Source of the DNA: Microcoleus sp. FACHB-672
Lineage (GTDB): Bacteria; Cyanobacteriota; Cyanobacteriia; Cyanobacteriales; Oscillatoriaceae
NCBI RefSeq assembly: GCF_014695725.1
Contig: NZ_JACJOU010000032.1
Span: 62,001 to 126,000, forward strand
Direction: 5' to 3'
Length of the DNA stretch: 64,000 bases
The notes under the pieces are model-generated. The model searched no databases. It was given only the letters and a program-made list of their open reading frames with translations, and was not told the origin of the DNA. This document shows positions 1-11,744 of this stretch, piece by piece (position 1 is the first letter of the stretch; each line of letters begins with the position of its first letter). The translations under genes were made by a program, and so were the position numbers.

Positions 1-43
1 CGCTTCTCAATTTTGTCTTTTTCCCCATTTCGTCTTTTCGCTC

Positions 44-841
44 ATGCAGTTGATCGATACCCACGTCCATATCAACTTTGACCTGTTTCAGCCCGATCTG
101 GAGGCCGCAGCTGGACGGTGGCGGGAGGCAGGCGTTGTCCGCCTGATCCATTCCTGTGTCGAACCGGCTGAGTTTGCCGGCATTCAAGAACTGGCCAACC
201 GTTTCCCGGAACTGGCCTTTGCCGTTGGTCTCCACCCCCTCGACGCTCACAAGTGGACGCCGGCAACCCAAACCGAAATTCTGGAGTTGGCAAGTTCCGA
301 TCCCAGAGTCGTGGCCATTGGGGAAACCGGCTTAGACTTTTATAAAGCAGACAATCACGATCTGCAACAAACCGCGTTTGAGGCGCAGCTAACCATCGCC
401 CAGCAGTTGCAGTTGCCGGTGATTATTCACTGTCGAGACGCGGCAGAAGCGATGGCGAAGTTGCTGCAAGATTTTACAGATCGTCAAGGTTCGGTACGTG
501 GGGTGATGCACTGCTGGGGCGGAACTCCTGAAGAAACCCAATGGTTTCTCAATTTGGGCTTCTATATCAGCTTTAGCGGCATTGTCACCTTTAAAAATGC
601 CACTCAAATCCACGCATCTGCGGCGATGGTTCCGGGCGATCGCCTGTTAATTGAAACCGATTGTCCGTTCCTCGCCCCAGTTCCAAAAAGGGGTAAACGC
701 AACGAACCGGCTTATGTACGCTATGTCGCCGAACAAGTGGCCCAAATCAGGAATGTTTCCCTAGACACCCTAGCGGCACAAACAACTGAGAATGCGTGCA
801 ATTTGTTTGGCCTTTCAGTCGCGCTGCCGGTGTCGGCATAG
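44..841 (+). CDS. tatD: TatD family metal-dependent hydrolase/DNase
   Basis: A 265-residue TIM-barrel amidohydrolase of the TatD family, the usual length. Metal ligands are visible in order: the N-terminal HxH in DTHVH, the glutamate in GETGLD, histidines in IIHCRDA and MHCWGG, and the aspartate in ETDCPFLAP. Family members are metal-dependent 3'-5' DNases linked to DNA repair and turnover, though their physiological role in cyanobacteria is unclear. The ATG lies 43 bp into the window, so the promoter and upstream neighbour (often rpsT in cyanobacteria) are outside. It runs in the same direction as rpoB, but a 523 bp spacer suggests rpoB also has its own promoter. Confidence 0.95.
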   Translation: MQLIDTHVHINFDLFQPDLEAAAGRWREAGVVRLIHSCVEPAEFAGIQELANRFPELAFAVGLHPLDAHKWTPATQTEILELASSDPRVVAIGETGLDFYKADNHDLQQTAFEAQLTIAQQLQLPVIIHCRDAAEAMAKLLQDFTDRQGSVRGVMHCWGGTPEETQWFLNLGFYISFSGIVTFKNATQIHASAAMVPGDRLLIETDCPFLAPVPKRGKRNEPAYVRYVAEQVAQIRNVSLDTLAAQTTENACNLFGLSVALPVSA

Positions 842-1364
842 AAGGCAAAAGGTCGGGCAAAAAACTCCCGTATCCTTTCCCTGTGGCAAGCGACCTAGAT
901 GGTTACTTTGCCCCACAAATGCAGCAAGCTTGCGCCATAATGTATAGGAGGGAGAAATGGAATGAATAAATTGGTACGCTCAGTCTGTACGGTCAATACG
1001 TGGAAACCTCGAACTCCCCACATAAAGCGTGAAAAGTGAGTCAGGGGGAGGCAGCGAGTCAACCCTATACAAAAGTGCCAAGCACATCTATTTTTGCTTG
1101 TGCGATTGATTTATCCTTGCTTGACTTTTCACCTTGAAGCTTTCTAATAAACGTCGTTAAAGCCAAATAATCAGCCTCCAGAGATTGAAAAATCCCAGAA
1201 ATTCCTGCCAAAACCATCTCTGTCTTGACGCACTAGGGCGCGTCTGGAATCTGCTATTAGGCGCTTTTCAACTCAGACTCCCAGATGGGAGTTAGTTGAC
1301 ATAATTGTGTAAATAATGTAAAGTACGGGGTTCGCGATCTCGCTAACCCGATCCTAGGAGACGC
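842..1364 (+). promoter_or_regulatory. tatD-rpoB spacer, probable rpoB promoter and leader
   Basis: A 523 bp stretch with no credible gene. A TTGACA hexamer at 1296-1301 is followed after 17 bp by TAAAGT (1319-1324), a plausible sigma-70-type promoter placing the start about 35 bp before the rpoB ATG. A second candidate is TTGACT at 1121-1126, 18 bp before TAATAA at 1145-1150, which would leave a leader of over 200 nt. AGGAGA just before the ATG is a good ribosome binding site. The promoter calls are by eye only. Confidence 0.5.
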
Positions 1365-4300
1365 ATGACTACTCAGACTCCCACCGCACCAGCCTTCGTC
1401 CTGCCAGACCTCGTGGAAATCCAGCGCTCTAGCTTCCGCTGGTTTCTGGAAGAGGGACTTATTGAAGAACTCAATAGCTTCTCGCCGATCACAGACTACA
1501 CCGGCAAGCTAGAACTGCATTTCCTGGGCAAAGACTACAAACTCAAGCGCCCTAAGTACGACGTTGACGAAGCCAAACGCAGGGACAGCACCTACGCCGT
1601 TCAAATGTATGTGCCCACCCGCCTCATCAACAAAGAAACCGGCGAAATCAAAGAACAAGAAGTCTTCATCGGCGACCTGCCCCTGATGACAGACCGAGGC
1701 ACTTTCATCATCAACGGTGCCGAACGAGTTATCGTTAACCAGATCGTCCGCTCTCCCGGAGTCTACTACAAATCTGACACCGACAAGAACGGACGTCGTA
1801 CCTATAACGCCAGCCTCATCCCCAACCGAGGCGCATGGCTGAAATTTGAAACCGACAAAAACGACCTCGTTTGGGTGCGGATTGACAAAACCCGCAAACT
1901 CAGCGCCCAAGTGCTGCTCAAAGCTTTGGGACTGACTGACAACGAAATTTACGACGCCCTGCGCCACCCGGAATACTTCCAAAAAACCATTGAAAAAGAA
2001 GGGCAGTTCAGCGAAGAAGAAGCCTTGATGGAGCTTTACCGCAAACTGCGTCCGGGTGAACCCCCCACCGTTTCAGGGGGCCAGCAGCTGCTTGACTCTC
2101 GCTTCTTTGACCCCAAACGCTACGATCTTGGTCGCGTGGGCCGGTACAAGCTCAACAAAAAGCTGCGGCTCAACGTGCCAGATACCATGCGGGTACTGAC
2201 CCCCCAAGACATTTTGGCGGCGGTTGACTACCTGATTAACTTGGAATTCGACATCGGCCAGACAGACGATATCGACCACTTGGGCAACCGGCGCGTCCGC
2301 AGTGTGGGTGAGCTACTGCAAAACCAGGTGCGGGTTGGGTTAAACCGGCTTGAACGCATTATCCGGGAACGGATGACCGTATCAGACGCTGACGCCCTCA
2401 CCCCAGCATCCCTCGTCAACCCCAAACCCTTAGTCGCGGCGATCAAAGAATTCTTCGGATCGTCCCAGTTGTCCCAGTTCATGGATCAAACCAATCCTCT
2501 GGCAGAACTGACCCACAAGCGCCGGCTATCGGCCCTTGGCCCAGGCGGTCTGACGCGGGAACGGGCCGGCTTTGCGGTGCGAGACATTCACCCCTCCCAC
2601 TACGGGCGCATCTGCCCCATCGAAACGCCTGAAGGCCCAAATGCCGGTTTAATCGGCTCCTTGGCCACTCACGCACGGGTGAACGCCTACGGGTTTATCG
2701 CCACGCCCTTCTACCCAGTCGAAAATGGCCGGGTGTTGCGCGATCGGCCTCCCCAGTTCATGACGGCAGATGAGGAAGATGACCTCAGAGTGGCACCGGG
2801 GGATATTACGGTCGATGAAAATGGCTACATCCAGGGTGAAACGGTGCCGGTGCGCTACAGGCAAGACTTTACCACCACCACACCCGACCAAGTAGACTAC
2901 GTCGCCGTGTCGCCGGTGCAGATTATCTCGGTGGCTACATCTCTGATTCCTTTCCTGGAACATGACGATGCTAACCGCGCCCTCATGGGGTCTAATATGC
3001 AACGGCAAGCGGTGCCCTTGCTGCAACCAGAGCGGCCCCTAGTGGGAACCGGCCTGGAAGCGCAAGCAGCGCGGGACTCTGGGATGGTGATCGTGTCGCG
3101 CACGGATGGGGTGGTGACCTATGTGGATGCAGAGCGCATCCGGGTGAAACCAACGCCAGCGAACAACGGGCACAGCAATCAGTCAGACGGGGCGACAAGC
3201 CGGCCCTCCGCTGAACCGAAAGAACTTGAATACCAGCTTCAGAAGTACCAGCGTTCCAACCAAGATACCTGTCTCAATCAGCGCCCGCTGGTGTTTGAAG
3301 GCGATGACGTCGTTGCCGGCCAAGTGCTAGCAGATGGTTCGGCAACGGAAGGCGGAGAAATCGCCCTGGGCCAAAATATCCTAGTGGCTTATATGCCCTG
3401 GGAAGGCTACAACTATGAAGACGCGATCCTGATTAGCGAACGCCTCGTCATCGACGATGTCTACACCTCAATTCACATTGAAAAATATGAAATTGAGGCG
3501 CGGCAAACTAAACTCGGGCCAGAGGAAATCACGCGGGAAATTCCCAACGTTGGGGAAGATGCACTGCGCCAGCTAGATGAGGGCGGCATCATCCGGATCG
3601 GGGCGTGGGTCGAGTCGGGCGATATTCTGGTCGGTAAAGTGACGCCGAAGGGTGAATCTGACCAACCGCCTGAAGAAAAGCTGCTGCGGGCGATTTTCGG
3701 GGAAAAAGCTCGCGACGTGCGCGACAATTCCCTGCGAGTGCCCAATGGAGAAAAAGGCCGCGTCGTTGATGTACGGGTGTTCACTCGCGAACAAGGCGAT
3801 GAACTGCCTCCCGGCGCAAATATGGTTGTGCGCGTCTATGTGGCCCAAAAACGGAAGATTCAAGTGGGCGACAAGATGGCAGGCCGGCACGGCAATAAGG
3901 GGATTATTTCCCGAATTCTGCCGGCTGAGGATATGCCGTACTTGCCCGATGGCAAGCCGGTTGATATCGTCCTCAACCCCTTGGGTGTGCCGTCACGGAT
4001 GAACGTGGGCCAGATTTTCGAGTGCCTGCTGGGTTGGGCCGGCGAAAATTTGAACGCGCGGTTTAAAGTCGTGCCGTTTGATGAAATGCACGGGTCGGAA
4101 AAATCGCGAGAAACCGTGCATTACAAGTTGCAGCAAGCTCGTGAGAAAACCGGCAAAGATTGGTTATTTAACCCGGATAATGCCGGTAAGATTACCGTCA
4201 TGGACGGACGCACCGGCGAACCCTTTGACAGGCCGGTCACAGTGGGCAAAGCCTATATGCTGAAGCTGGTTCACTTAGTGGATGATAAGATCCACGCCCG

Positions 4301-4721
4301 TTCCACCGGCCCTTACTCTCTAGTGACGCAACAGCCTCTTGGTGGCAAGGCGCAGCAAGGCGGCCAGCGTTTCGGAGAAATGGAAGTGTGGGCGCTGGAG
4401 GCGTTTGGCGCAGCCTACACCTTGCAAGAATTGCTGACGGTGAAGTCAGACGATATGCAAGGTCGTAACGAAGCGCTCAATGCGATCGTCAAAGGCAAGG
4501 CTATCCCCCGTCCGGGAACGCCAGAATCTTTCAAAGTGCTGATGCGCGAGTTGCAATCCCTGTGCTTGGATATTGCAGTGCACAAGGTTGAAACCAAGGA
4601 GGACGGCACCTCACGTGATGTGGAGGTTGATCTGATGGCGGATGTATCCACCCGCCGCGCCCCTTCAAGACCGACTTACGAGTCAGTTTCGCGGGAAGCG
4701 TTTGACGAAGCCGACGAATAG
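1365..4721 (+). CDS. rpoB: DNA-directed RNA polymerase subunit beta
   Basis: An 1118-residue RNA polymerase beta subunit, normal length for cyanobacteria. Recognisable blocks include the N-terminal protrusion/lobe ([17 protein letters not shown]), the rifampicin region ([20 protein letters not shown]), [20 protein letters not shown], the nucleotide-binding lysine regions ([10 protein letters not shown]) and the C-terminal clamp ([23 protein letters not shown]). It pairs with RpoC1/RpoC2 to form the active centre. A linker at about residues 595-625 ([19 protein letters not shown]) is low complexity. The ATG follows AGGAGA. It is first in rpoB-rpoC1-rpoC2; a 767 bp spacer with an HNH gene relic separates it from rpoC1, unusually long for this operon. 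Confidence 0.99.
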   Translation: MTTQTPTAPAFVLPDLVEIQRSSFRWFLEEGLIEELNSFSPITDYTGKLELHFLGKDYKLKRPKYDVDEAKRRDSTYAVQMYVPTRLINKETGEIKEQEVFIGDLPLMTDRGTFIINGAERVIVNQIVRSPGVYYKSDTDKNGRRTYNASLIPNRGAWLKFETDKNDLVWVRIDKTRKLSAQVLLKALGLTDNEIYDALRHPEYFQKTIEKEGQFSEEEALMELYRKLRPGEPPTVSGGQQLLDSRFFDPKRYDLGRVGRYKLNKKLRLNVPDTMRVLTPQDILAAVDYLINLEFDIGQTDDIDHLGNRRVRSVGELLQNQVRVGLNRLERIIRERMTVSDADALTPASLVNPKPLVAAIKEFFGSSQLSQFMDQTNPLAELTHKRRLSALGPGGLTRERAGFAVRDIHPSHYGRICPIETPEGPNAGLIGSLATHARVNAYGFIATPFYPVENGRVLRDRPPQFMTADEEDDLRVAPGDITVDENGYIQGETVPVRYRQDFTTTTPDQVDYVAVSPVQIISVATSLIPFLEHDDANRALMGSNMQRQAVPLLQPERPLVGTGLEAQAARDSGMVIVSRTDGVVTYVDAERIRVKPTPANNGHSNQSDGATSRPSAEPKELEYQLQKYQRSNQDTCLNQRPLVFEGDDVVAGQVLADGSATEGGEIALGQNILVAYMPWEGYNYEDAILISERLVIDDVYTSIHIEKYEIEARQTKLGPEEITREIPNVGEDALRQLDEGGIIRIGAWVESGDILVGKVTPKGESDQPPEEKLLRAIFGEKARDVRDNSLRVPNGEKGRVVDVRVFTREQGDELPPGANMVVRVYVAQKRKIQVGDKMAGRHGNKGIISRILPAEDMPYLPDGKPVDIVLNPLGVPSRMNVGQIFECLLGWAGENLNARFKVVPFDEMHGSEKSRETVHYKLQQAREKTGKDWLFNPDNAGKITVMDGRTGEPFDRPVTVGKAYMLKLVHLVDDKIHARSTGPYSLVTQQPLGGKAQQGGQRFGEMEVWALEAFGAAYTLQELLTVKSDDMQGRNEALNAIVKGKAIPRPGTPESFKVLMRELQSLCLDIAVHKVETKEDGTSRDVEVDLMADVSTRRAPSRPTYESVSREAFDEADE

Positions 4722-4735
4722 TTGTTAGCAGCCAT

Positions 4736-4776
4736 CTGTCAGCAGTCCGTTGTTTTTGACGGCTGACTGCTGACAG
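4736..4776 (+). terminator. 12-bp inverted repeat just after rpoB
   Basis: Perfect 12-bp arms CTGTCAGCAGTC (4736-4747) and GACTGCTGACAG (4765-4776) with a 17-nt loop, 15 bp after the rpoB stop. There is no following T-run, so it is more likely a transcript-stabilising or processing hairpin, or a copy of the CAGTC-rich repeats common in cyanobacterial spacers, than a strong intrinsic terminator. Confidence 0.5.
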
Positions 4777-4885
4777 AAGAAGCGCTAACCAATGAGACAA
4801 TGAATTATCTTCGCCGGTGCGATTAACACCGCGAGATTCAAACCAACGTAATCTTATTTAAACCTCACGTTGATCATGTCTCATT

Positions 4886-5482
4886 TTGTCACATCCCCCT
4901 GGACTTGCAGGTTTAAGGACGGCAGCCGGTTGTATAGAATGGCAAGGCAATAAACTGGGAAATGGTTGCGGGCGCAAATGGATTAATGGCAAATCGGTAT
5001 TCGTTCACCGATTACTTCTCGAATCCAAAATACCAGGATTCTTAGAATCGGGTAGTTTAGCTTGCCACACTTGTGATAACCCAAGCTGTATTAACCCAGA
5101 CCATTTAGTACCGGGAATTGCCGCTGAAAATAGCTTGCAAATGATAGAGCAAAACCGCAAAACCTCTCGTAGCCAAACCTTTGCCGGGAGCAGCAAATTG
5201 AGTATTGACCAACTTTGGGAAATTCAGCTCAAATATTCCAACAAGTTCAAGCTATGCGGAGTCGTCGAATGAATGGCGACCGCATTCCCGATATGGCTGA
5301 TGATTTTGGAGTGTCTCGAAGTGTCATTGACGACCTTAAAAACGGAGTGACCTATAAAGAAGTTTAACTTTATTAAGAATACCGTCAGCTCCCCTTTTGT
5401 TAGCGACCAGCTAAGAAAGCTGATAACTGAAGCGCGACTGATGATACCTGGTAAAACTTGGAAGCACATTGAAGGGAGATAA
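4886..5482 (+). pseudogene. Frameshifted HNH endonuclease gene between rpoB and rpoC1
   Basis: Frame 1 (TTG at 4886 to TGA at 5272, 128 residues) carries the HNH zinc-loop signature of free-standing homing-type endonucleases: GCIEWQGN, the HR of FVHRLLLES, and CHTCDNPSCINPDHL followed by an asparagine. The usual C-terminal DNA-binding part is missing from this frame but present downstream: from about 5230 to the TAA at 5365-5367 the shifted frame reads an HTH-like stretch (RIPDMADDFGVSRSVIDDL then NGVTYKEV), and from about 5370 to 5482 the original frame resumes and ends in PGKTWKHIEGR, the GKTWxxI/V ending typical of these proteins. This implies two roughly compensating indels near 5225 and 5365. 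The N-terminus also looks short and uses TTG. The end abuts rpoC1 by 6 bp and contains its ribosome binding site. Most likely a decaying selfish nuclease gene; sequencing errors are the alternative. Confidence 0.75.
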
Positions 5483-5488
5483 AGATAA

Positions 5489-7357
5489 ATGGCAAAGCTT
5501 GAACAAAGATTTGACTACGTCAAAATTGGTTTAGCGTCCCCAGAAAGAATTCGGCAGTGGGGCGAAAGAACCTTACCTAATGGTCAAGTCGTGGGCGAGG
5601 TGACGAAGCCAGAAACCATCAATTACAGGACATTAAAGCCTGAAATGGATGGCTTATTTTGCGAGCGAATTTTCGGGCCGGCAAAAGATTGGGAATGCCA
5701 TTGTGGGAAATACAAACGGGTTCGTCACAGAGGTATTGTATGTGAGAGATGTGGCGTAGAAGTCACCGAATCGAGAGTGCGCCGGCACCGCATGGGCTAT
5801 ATCAAATTAGCCGCGCCGGTCGCCCACGTTTGGTATCTCAAAGGCATCCCCAGCTACATGGCGATCCTTTTGGATATGCCACTACGGGATGTCGAACAAA
5901 TTGTCTACTTTAACGCCTACGTCGTTCTCTCCCCCGGCAACGCCGACAACCTGCAATACAAACAGCTACTGACAGAAGATCAGTGGATGGAAATTGAGGA
6001 TCAGCTTTATAGCGAAGATTCTCAACTCGCCAACATCGAAGTCGGCATTGGCGCGGAAGCACTGCAACGCCTGCTGCAAGACATTGAGCTGGAAAAAGAA
6101 GCTGAACAGCTGCGCGAAGAAATTGCCAACGCCAAAGGACAAAAACGCGCCAAACTGATCAAGCGCCTGCGCGTGATTGACAATTTCATCGCCACCGGCT
6201 CCCAACCCGATTGGATGGTACTGTCCGTCATTCCAGTAATTCCGCCGGATCTGCGCCCGATGGTGCAGCTCGATGGTGGACGTTTTGCCACCTCTGACCT
6301 TAACGACCTCTACCGGCGCGTCATCAACCGCAACAACCGACTGGCTCGACTGCAAGAAATCCTTGCCCCAGAAATCATCATCCGTAACGAAAAGCGGATG
6401 CTGCAAGAAGCCGTTGACGCCCTCATCGACAATGGACGCCGGGGACGAACAGTCGTAGGAGCCAACAACCGGCCCCTTAAATCCCTTTCTGACATCATTG
6501 AAGGTAAACAAGGCCGATTCCGCCAAAACCTGTTAGGTAAGCGAGTTGACTACTCCGGACGTTCCGTTATCGTCGTCGGGCCAAAACTCAAAATCCACCA
6601 GTGCGGCTTACCCCGTGAAATGGCCATCGAGCTATTCCAACCCTTCGTGATTCATCGGCTGATTCGTCAGGGACTGGTCAACAACATCAAAGCCGCCAAA
6701 AAACTCATCCAGCGTAACGATCCCAGCGTATGGGACGTGCTAGAAGAAGTCATAGAAGGGCACCCAGTCATGCTAAACCGGGCACCCACCTTGCACCGGC
6801 TAGGGATTCAAGCCTTTGAACCGATCTTGGTGGAAGGGCGCGCCATCCAGCTGCATCCCCTCGTTTGTCCTGCCTTCAACGCCGACTTTGACGGTGACCA
6901 AATGGCCGTTCACGTCCCCTTATCCTTAGAATCTCAGGCAGAAGCGCGGTTACTGATGCTGGCATCCAACAATATCATGTCACCGGCAACCGGACGGCCC
7001 ATCGTGACGCCCAGCCAAGACATGGTGTTAGGCTGCTACTACCTAACCGCCGAAAGCCACGATCAGCAAAGAGGAGCCGGTCGCTACTTTGCGAACTTAG
7101 ACGACGCGATCATCGCCTACGAACAAAAACAAATCGACCTCCACGCCTATATTTGGGTGCGCTTTGATGGAACCGTAGAAACAGATGAGCCGGATAACAG
7201 CCCCAAAGTCGAAAAATCCCCAGACGGTATCGTAACGAAACTCTATAAATACCGTCGAACTCGGGAAGACGCAACCGGCAACATCGTTAGCCAATACATC
7301 AAAACAACCCCAGGACGAATCATCTTAAACAAGACGATTCAAGAAGCGCTCAAATAG
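5489..7357 (+). CDS. rpoC1: DNA-directed RNA polymerase subunit gamma (beta' N-terminal half)
   Basis: A 622-residue RpoC1, the N-terminal half of beta' that is a separate gene only in cyanobacteria and plastids. It has the zinc-binding cysteines ([20 protein letters not shown], about residues 71-90), the clamp and lid regions, [20 protein letters not shown], and the catalytic magnesium loop [16 protein letters not shown]. The ATG follows GAAGGGAGA 10 nt upstream, a ribosome binding site that overlaps the end of the HNH relic. It is cotranscribed with rpoC2, 136 bp downstream. Confidence 0.99.
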   Translation: MAKLEQRFDYVKIGLASPERIRQWGERTLPNGQVVGEVTKPETINYRTLKPEMDGLFCERIFGPAKDWECHCGKYKRVRHRGIVCERCGVEVTESRVRRHRMGYIKLAAPVAHVWYLKGIPSYMAILLDMPLRDVEQIVYFNAYVVLSPGNADNLQYKQLLTEDQWMEIEDQLYSEDSQLANIEVGIGAEALQRLLQDIELEKEAEQLREEIANAKGQKRAKLIKRLRVIDNFIATGSQPDWMVLSVIPVIPPDLRPMVQLDGGRFATSDLNDLYRRVINRNNRLARLQEILAPEIIIRNEKRMLQEAVDALIDNGRRGRTVVGANNRPLKSLSDIIEGKQGRFRQNLLGKRVDYSGRSVIVVGPKLKIHQCGLPREMAIELFQPFVIHRLIRQGLVNNIKAAKKLIQRNDPSVWDVLEEVIEGHPVMLNRAPTLHRLGIQAFEPILVEGRAIQLHPLVCPAFNADFDGDQMAVHVPLSLESQAEARLLMLASNNIMSPATGRPIVTPSQDMVLGCYYLTAESHDQQRGAGRYFANLDDAIIAYEQKQIDLHAYIWVRFDGTVETDEPDNSPKVEKSPDGIVTKLYKYRRTREDATGNIVSQYIKTTPGRIILNKTIQEALK

Positions 7358-7367
7358 TCATTTGTCA

Positions 7368-7438
7368 TTTGTCACTTATCAATTGTTAATTGTCAGCCGG
7401 TCAAAACCCAAAACAAAAGACAAAAGATAAGTGACAAA
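7368..7438 (+). repeat. Inverted repeat in the rpoC1-rpoC2 spacer
   Basis: Perfect 13-bp arms, TTTGTCACTTATC (7368-7380) and GATAAGTGACAAA (7426-7438), flank a 45 bp loop. The left arm sits in a short TCATTTG heptamer repeat (7358-7372), a common class in cyanobacterial spacers. With no T-run it is not a classical terminator; it could fold in the mRNA between the two subunit genes. A GTG inside the right arm is in frame with rpoC2 but is unlikely to be the start. Confidence 0.6.
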
Positions 7439-7493
7439 GCATCAACAACCAAGGGCAAAAAACGACCGGACAAAGGACACAGGACAAAAAAAC

Positions 7494-10400
7494 ATGGCAG
7501 ATCAAAAGTCAATGGTTTTTCGCAATCGAGTTGTGGACAAAGGTGTCTTAAAAAAACTCATTGCCTGGGCCTTCACCAACTACGGGACAGCGCGGACAGC
7601 CCAAGTCGCCGACCTTCTTAAAGATTTGGGATTCCGCTACGCTACAAAAGCCGGCGTCTCCATCTCGGTAGACGACCTCAAAATTCCCCCCGGGAAACGT
7701 CAGCTGCTAGCAAAAGCAGAAGACGAAATTCGCGACACAGAAGCCCGCTACACGCGTGGAGAAATCACCGAAGTCGAGCGCTTCCAAAAAGTTATCGACA
7801 CCTGGAACGGCACCAGCGAAGAACTCAAAGACGAAGTCGTACGTCACTTCAAAGCCGCCGATCCCCTGAACAGCGTCTACATGATGGCCTTTAGTGGAGC
7901 GCGGGGGAATATTTCCCAAGTCCGGCAGCTGGTGGGAATGCGGGGATTGATGGCAGATCCTCAAGGGGAAATTATCGACTTGCCCATCAAAACCAACTTC
8001 CGCGAAGGCTTAACTGTAACCGAATATATTATTTCCTCTTACGGGGCACGTAAGGGCTTAGTTGATACCGCACTGAGAACAGCCGACTCGGGCTATCTCA
8101 CCCGCCGGCTCGTAGACGTATCCCAAGACGTGATCGTGCGGGAAATTGACTGCGGCACTAACCGAGGAATTCCAGTACGGGCAATGACCGATGGGGATCG
8201 GGTGTTGATCCCGCTGAAAAACCGCTTGCTGGGTCGGGTTTTAGCATTAGATGCGCCCCACCCCAAAACCGGCAAAATTATTGTCACCCGTAACCAACCG
8301 ATATCGGAAGAACTCGCCCAAGAAATTGGCGATGCCAAAGTAGAAGAAGTGTTCGTACGCTCTCCCCTCACCTGCGAAGCCACCCGCAGTTGCTGCCAGC
8401 ATTGCTACGGCTGGAGCCTTGCCCATGCTCACTTAGTAGACATGGGTGAAGCCGTGGGGATCATCGCCGCCCAGTCCATCGGCGAACCGGGGACTCAGCT
8501 AACGATGCGAACCTTCCACACTGGGGGCGTCTTCACCGGCGAAATCGCCCGTCAAGTTCGCGCACCCTTTGAAGGCACGATTCGCTATATTGGCCAACTA
8601 CGAACCCGGCCCTTCCGTACCCGCCACGGGGAAGAAGCCCTGGTTGTAGAAAGTGCAAACGCCGAATTAGCCGTAGAGCGAGATGGACGGCGAGAAGTTT
8701 TTCCCATCACCCAAGGTTCCACCCTGTTGGTGCAAGATGGCAGTCACGTAAAAGCCGACGCATTTATCGCCGAAGTGCCGATTGCCGGTCGTACCGCCCG
8801 CAAAACCACGGAAAAAGCAACCAAAGACGTGGCCTCCGACTTGGCCGGCGAAGCGCTGTTTGCCGACTTGGTGCCTGAAGAAAAAACAGACCGGCAGGGC
8901 AACACCACCCGCATCGCCCAGCGCGGCGGCTTAATCTGGATTCTGGCCGGCGAAGTTTACAACTTGCCACCAGGGGCCGAACCCATCGTCAAAAACGGCG
9001 ACCGGATTCAGCCTGGAAGCGTTTTGGCCGAAACCAAACTGATTACTGAACATGGCGGCGTTGTGCGCTTGGGTGGGGAAGACACTTCTGGCGAACACCC
9101 TCGCGAAGTGGAAATTATCACCGCTTCTGTCCTGCTTGACCGGGCCACTGTTCGCGAGGAAAGCTACCAGGGCCGGGAACACTATGTGATTGAAACCACC
9201 AACAACCAGCAGTTTTCCCTGAAAGCCACCCCAGGCACAAAGGTGCAAAATAATCAAGTGGTCGCTGAGTTGATGGACGGTCGCTATCACACCCAAACCG
9301 GCGGGATCATCAAATATTCCGGTGTGGAAGTGGCCAAGCGGGGTAAAGCCAAGCAAGGTTACGAAGTCGTTAAAGGCGGCACCCTGTTGTGGATTCCCGA
9401 AGAATGTCATGAAGTTAACAAAGACATTTCTTTGCTGCTGGTTGAAGATGGCCAGTATGTAGAAGCCGGCACAGAAGTCGTCAAAGACATCTTCTGCCAA
9501 AACAACGGGGTCGTGGAAGTTACCCAGAAAAACGACATCCTGCGGGAAATTGTCGTCAAGCCCGGTGAACTCCACATGGTAGATGATCCGGAAGAAGTGC
9601 TCAGTGCCGATGCCACGTTGGCGAATCCAGGCCAAGAAGTTATAAAAGGTCTGACGGTGCCGGAGTTACGCTACATCGAGTATGTGGAAACCCCTGAAGG
9701 CCCCGCCCTCCTGCTACGTCCGGTAACTGAGTTTCACGTGCCCGACGAGCCGGCTGTTCCTTCCCAAGAATCGCGCAAAGACCAAGACGGTTCCGCAATT
9801 GAGTTGCGTGCCGTGCAACGCCTGCCCTATAAAGATGGGGAGCGGGTTAAATCCGTTGAAGGTTTGGAGTTGCTGCGAACCCAGCTTGTTCTGGAAATTG
9901 GCAAAGACGCCCCTCAATTGGCAGCCGATATTGAGCTGGTGCCAGATGCGAATGACCCGTCTGTGATGCGGCTGCAATTGGTGATTTTAGAATCGCTGAT
10001 CATTCGCCGGGATATGGCGGCAGACGCCCTGCAAGGCAGCACCCACACTCGCCTATTGGTGGAAGATGGCCAACGTATTGCCCCCGGCGCCGTCGTAGCC
10101 CGAACTGAAATTCAGTGTAAAGAAGCTGGTTTGGTTCGCGGGATTCGCGAGGGTGCGGAAGCAATTCGCCGGATTCTGGTGGTGCGCGATGCTGATTTGC
10201 TCACCCTAGAAGTCCCAGAACTCTCACCAACTGTTAAAGTCGGCACTTTACTGGTTGCCGGTAAGGATGAGATCGCGCCCGGAGTTGGACTTGAAGAGTC
10301 TGGCCAAGTGATCTCTATCATCAAAGATCAATCTTCACCGGCAGATGGAGATGCCCAATCCAAGCTGCAAAAACCGGCTAGCAAAGTCGTGATGCGGATC

Positions 10401-11555
10401 GCCCGCCCCTATCGCGTTTCTTCAGGTGCAGTGCTGCACGTTGAGGATGGCAGTTTGGTGCAGCGGGGTGACTTGTTGGTGCTGCTGGTGTTTGAGCGCA
10501 CGAAGACGGGAGATATTATCCAAGGTTTGCCCCGGATTGAGGAACTGCTGGAAGCCCGGAAGCCTAAGGAAGCTTGTGTTCTGTCCAAACGACCGGGGAC
10601 GGCTCAGGTTGAGTATGGTGACGATGACTCGGTAGAAGTCAAGGTCATTGAGGCTGATGGGGTGATTACAGAGTATGTGATGGGTCCGGGACAGAATGTG
10701 ATGGTGTCTGATGGCCAGGAAGTCAAAGCCGGCGAGCCACTTTCAGATGGGCCTTCAAATCCCCATGAAATTCTGGAGGTTTTCTTTAATATCAACCGGG
10801 AAACGATGGGCGCGTATGATGCGGCGTTGAGTAGTTTCCAAGCCTGCCAGACATTTTTGGTGAATGAGGTGCAGTCCGTGTATCAATCTCAAGGAATTGA
10901 TATTTCTGACAAGCACATTGAGGTGATTGTCCGTCAGATGACTTCTAAGGTTCGGATGGATGACGGCGGCGATACAACGATGCTGCCGGGTGAACTGGTG
11001 GAGTTGCGTCAGGTTGAGCAGGTGAATGAGGCAATGTCCATCACTGGCGGTGCACCGGCTCAGTATACGCCGGTGTTGCTGGGGATTACGAAGGCATCGC
11101 TGAATACGGATAGCTTTATCTCGGCGGCTTCTTTCCAAGAAACCACACGGGTGCTTACAGAAGCGGCGATTGAAGGTAAGTCTGACTGGTTGCGTGGACT
11201 CAAGGAAAACGTGATCATCGGACGTTTGATTCCTGCCGGCACGGGCTTCAATGCTTATGAGGACTTGATGAATAGTCAAGCCGACATGGATATGGGTTAT
11301 GACTCTGCCGGTGTTCTGGATGAGGATGACGATCTTAAGGATGTCGTTCTCGATGACCGCAGCGCCCGTACCTTTAGCAGTAATGGCATCTTTGGCGACC
11401 GGACTGAGGAATTGCCTGAACGTCCCCCTCGTGCTGCTGCCGGCATCGGCTTTGACTTGGCCGGCGCTGACGCGTTCTCTCCCATTCTCGAAGATGATGT
11501 CTTGATTGATGATGAGGAAGAAGAAGAGGACGACGAAGAAGACGACGACTTTTAA
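7494..11555 (+). CDS. rpoC2: DNA-directed RNA polymerase subunit beta' (C-terminal half)
   Basis: RpoC2, about 1353 residues from the ATG at 7494, the C-terminal half of beta'. It begins [17 protein letters not shown], reads into the bridge-helix/trigger-loop region ([19 protein letters not shown], then [21 protein letters not shown]), and then carries the very large trigger-loop insertion of cyanobacteria, made of repeated beta-barrel/sandwich-hybrid motifs, before the C-terminal [20 protein letters not shown] block. The tail is extremely acidic ([13 protein letters not shown]). The frame stays open to a GTG at 7431, but those 21 residues are low complexity and lie in an inverted repeat, so the ATG is preferred. 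Last gene of the operon, followed by two terminator-like hairpins. Confidence 0.98.
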   Translation: MADQKSMVFRNRVVDKGVLKKLIAWAFTNYGTARTAQVADLLKDLGFRYATKAGVSISVDDLKIPPGKRQLLAKAEDEIRDTEARYTRGEITEVERFQKVIDTWNGTSEELKDEVVRHFKAADPLNSVYMMAFSGARGNISQVRQLVGMRGLMADPQGEIIDLPIKTNFREGLTVTEYIISSYGARKGLVDTALRTADSGYLTRRLVDVSQDVIVREIDCGTNRGIPVRAMTDGDRVLIPLKNRLLGRVLALDAPHPKTGKIIVTRNQPISEELAQEIGDAKVEEVFVRSPLTCEATRSCCQHCYGWSLAHAHLVDMGEAVGIIAAQSIGEPGTQLTMRTFHTGGVFTGEIARQVRAPFEGTIRYIGQLRTRPFRTRHGEEALVVESANAELAVERDGRREVFPITQGSTLLVQDGSHVKADAFIAEVPIAGRTARKTTEKATKDVASDLAGEALFADLVPEEKTDRQGNTTRIAQRGGLIWILAGEVYNLPPGAEPIVKNGDRIQPGSVLAETKLITEHGGVVRLGGEDTSGEHPREVEIITASVLLDRATVREESYQGREHYVIETTNNQQFSLKATPGTKVQNNQVVAELMDGRYHTQTGGIIKYSGVEVAKRGKAKQGYEVVKGGTLLWIPEECHEVNKDISLLLVEDGQYVEAGTEVVKDIFCQNNGVVEVTQKNDILREIVVKPGELHMVDDPEEVLSADATLANPGQEVIKGLTVPELRYIEYVETPEGPALLLRPVTEFHVPDEPAVPSQESRKDQDGSAIELRAVQRLPYKDGERVKSVEGLELLRTQLVLEIGKDAPQLAADIELVPDANDPSVMRLQLVILESLIIRRDMAADALQGSTHTRLLVEDGQRIAPGAVVARTEIQCKEAGLVRGIREGAEAIRRILVVRDADLLTLEVPELSPTVKVGTLLVAGKDEIAPGVGLEESGQVISIIKDQSSPADGDAQSKLQKPASKVVMRIARPYRVSSGAVLHVEDGSLVQRGDLLVLLVFERTKTGDIIQGLPRIEELLEARKPKEACVLSKRPGTAQVEYGDDDSVEVKVIEADGVITEYVMGPGQNVMVSDGQEVKAGEPLSDGPSNPHEILEVFFNINRETMGAYDAALSSFQACQTFLVNEVQSVYQSQGIDISDKHIEVIVRQMTSKVRMDDGGDTTMLPGELVELRQVEQVNEAMSITGGAPAQYTPVLLGITKASLNTDSFISAASFQETTRVLTEAAIEGKSDWLRGLKENVIIGRLIPAGTGFNAYEDLMNSQADMDMGYDSAGVLDEDDDLKDVVLDDRSARTFSSNGIFGDRTEELPERPPRAAAGIGFDLAGADAFSPILEDDVLIDDEEEEEDDEEDDDF

Positions 11556-11566
11556 ATAAATGAAGG

Positions 11567-11600
11567 GTGAAGGGCAAGAAATTGCGCTTCACTTTTTCAT
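11567..11600 (+). terminator. First terminator-like hairpin after rpoC2
   Basis: GTGAAG (11567-11572) pairs with CTTCAC (11587-11592) and is followed by TTTTTC, 12 bp after the rpoC2 stop. The stem is short, but the position and T-run fit an intrinsic terminator. Confidence 0.55.
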
Positions 11601-11603
11601 TCC

Positions 11604-11660
11604 AAAAGTGAACAGTAGAGAGCTAAAAGTTGACTCTTTTTACTGTTCACTTTTTTTATT
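11604..11660 (+). terminator. Second, stronger terminator after rpoC2
   Basis: Perfect 14-bp arms AAAAGTGAACAGTA (11604-11617) and TACTGTTCACTTTT (11641-11654), followed by further T residues. This should end the rpo transcript, and being A/T-flanked it may also work for the convergent minus-strand kinase operon ending at 11745. Confidence 0.8.
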
Positions 11661-11744
11661 GACCGTGATTTTATCTGAATACAGTGCCGCCAACCGAGCC
11701 GGTTTACCAAAATAAAGAGTGATGTAATCAGCCAGATAAGTTGG

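Noticed and set aside
1509-1982. Long minus-strand open frame inside rpoB
   Set aside because: It lies fully antisense to a conserved essential gene, is Phe/Val-rich as expected from reversed codons, and has no ribosome binding site or domain.
5966-6526. 186-codon minus-strand open frame inside rpoC1
   Set aside because: Antisense to a conserved region with no family signature.
8931-9635. 234-codon minus-strand open frame inside rpoC2
   Set aside because: Antisense to conserved rpoC2 sequence; composition and lack of any motif fit a shadow frame.
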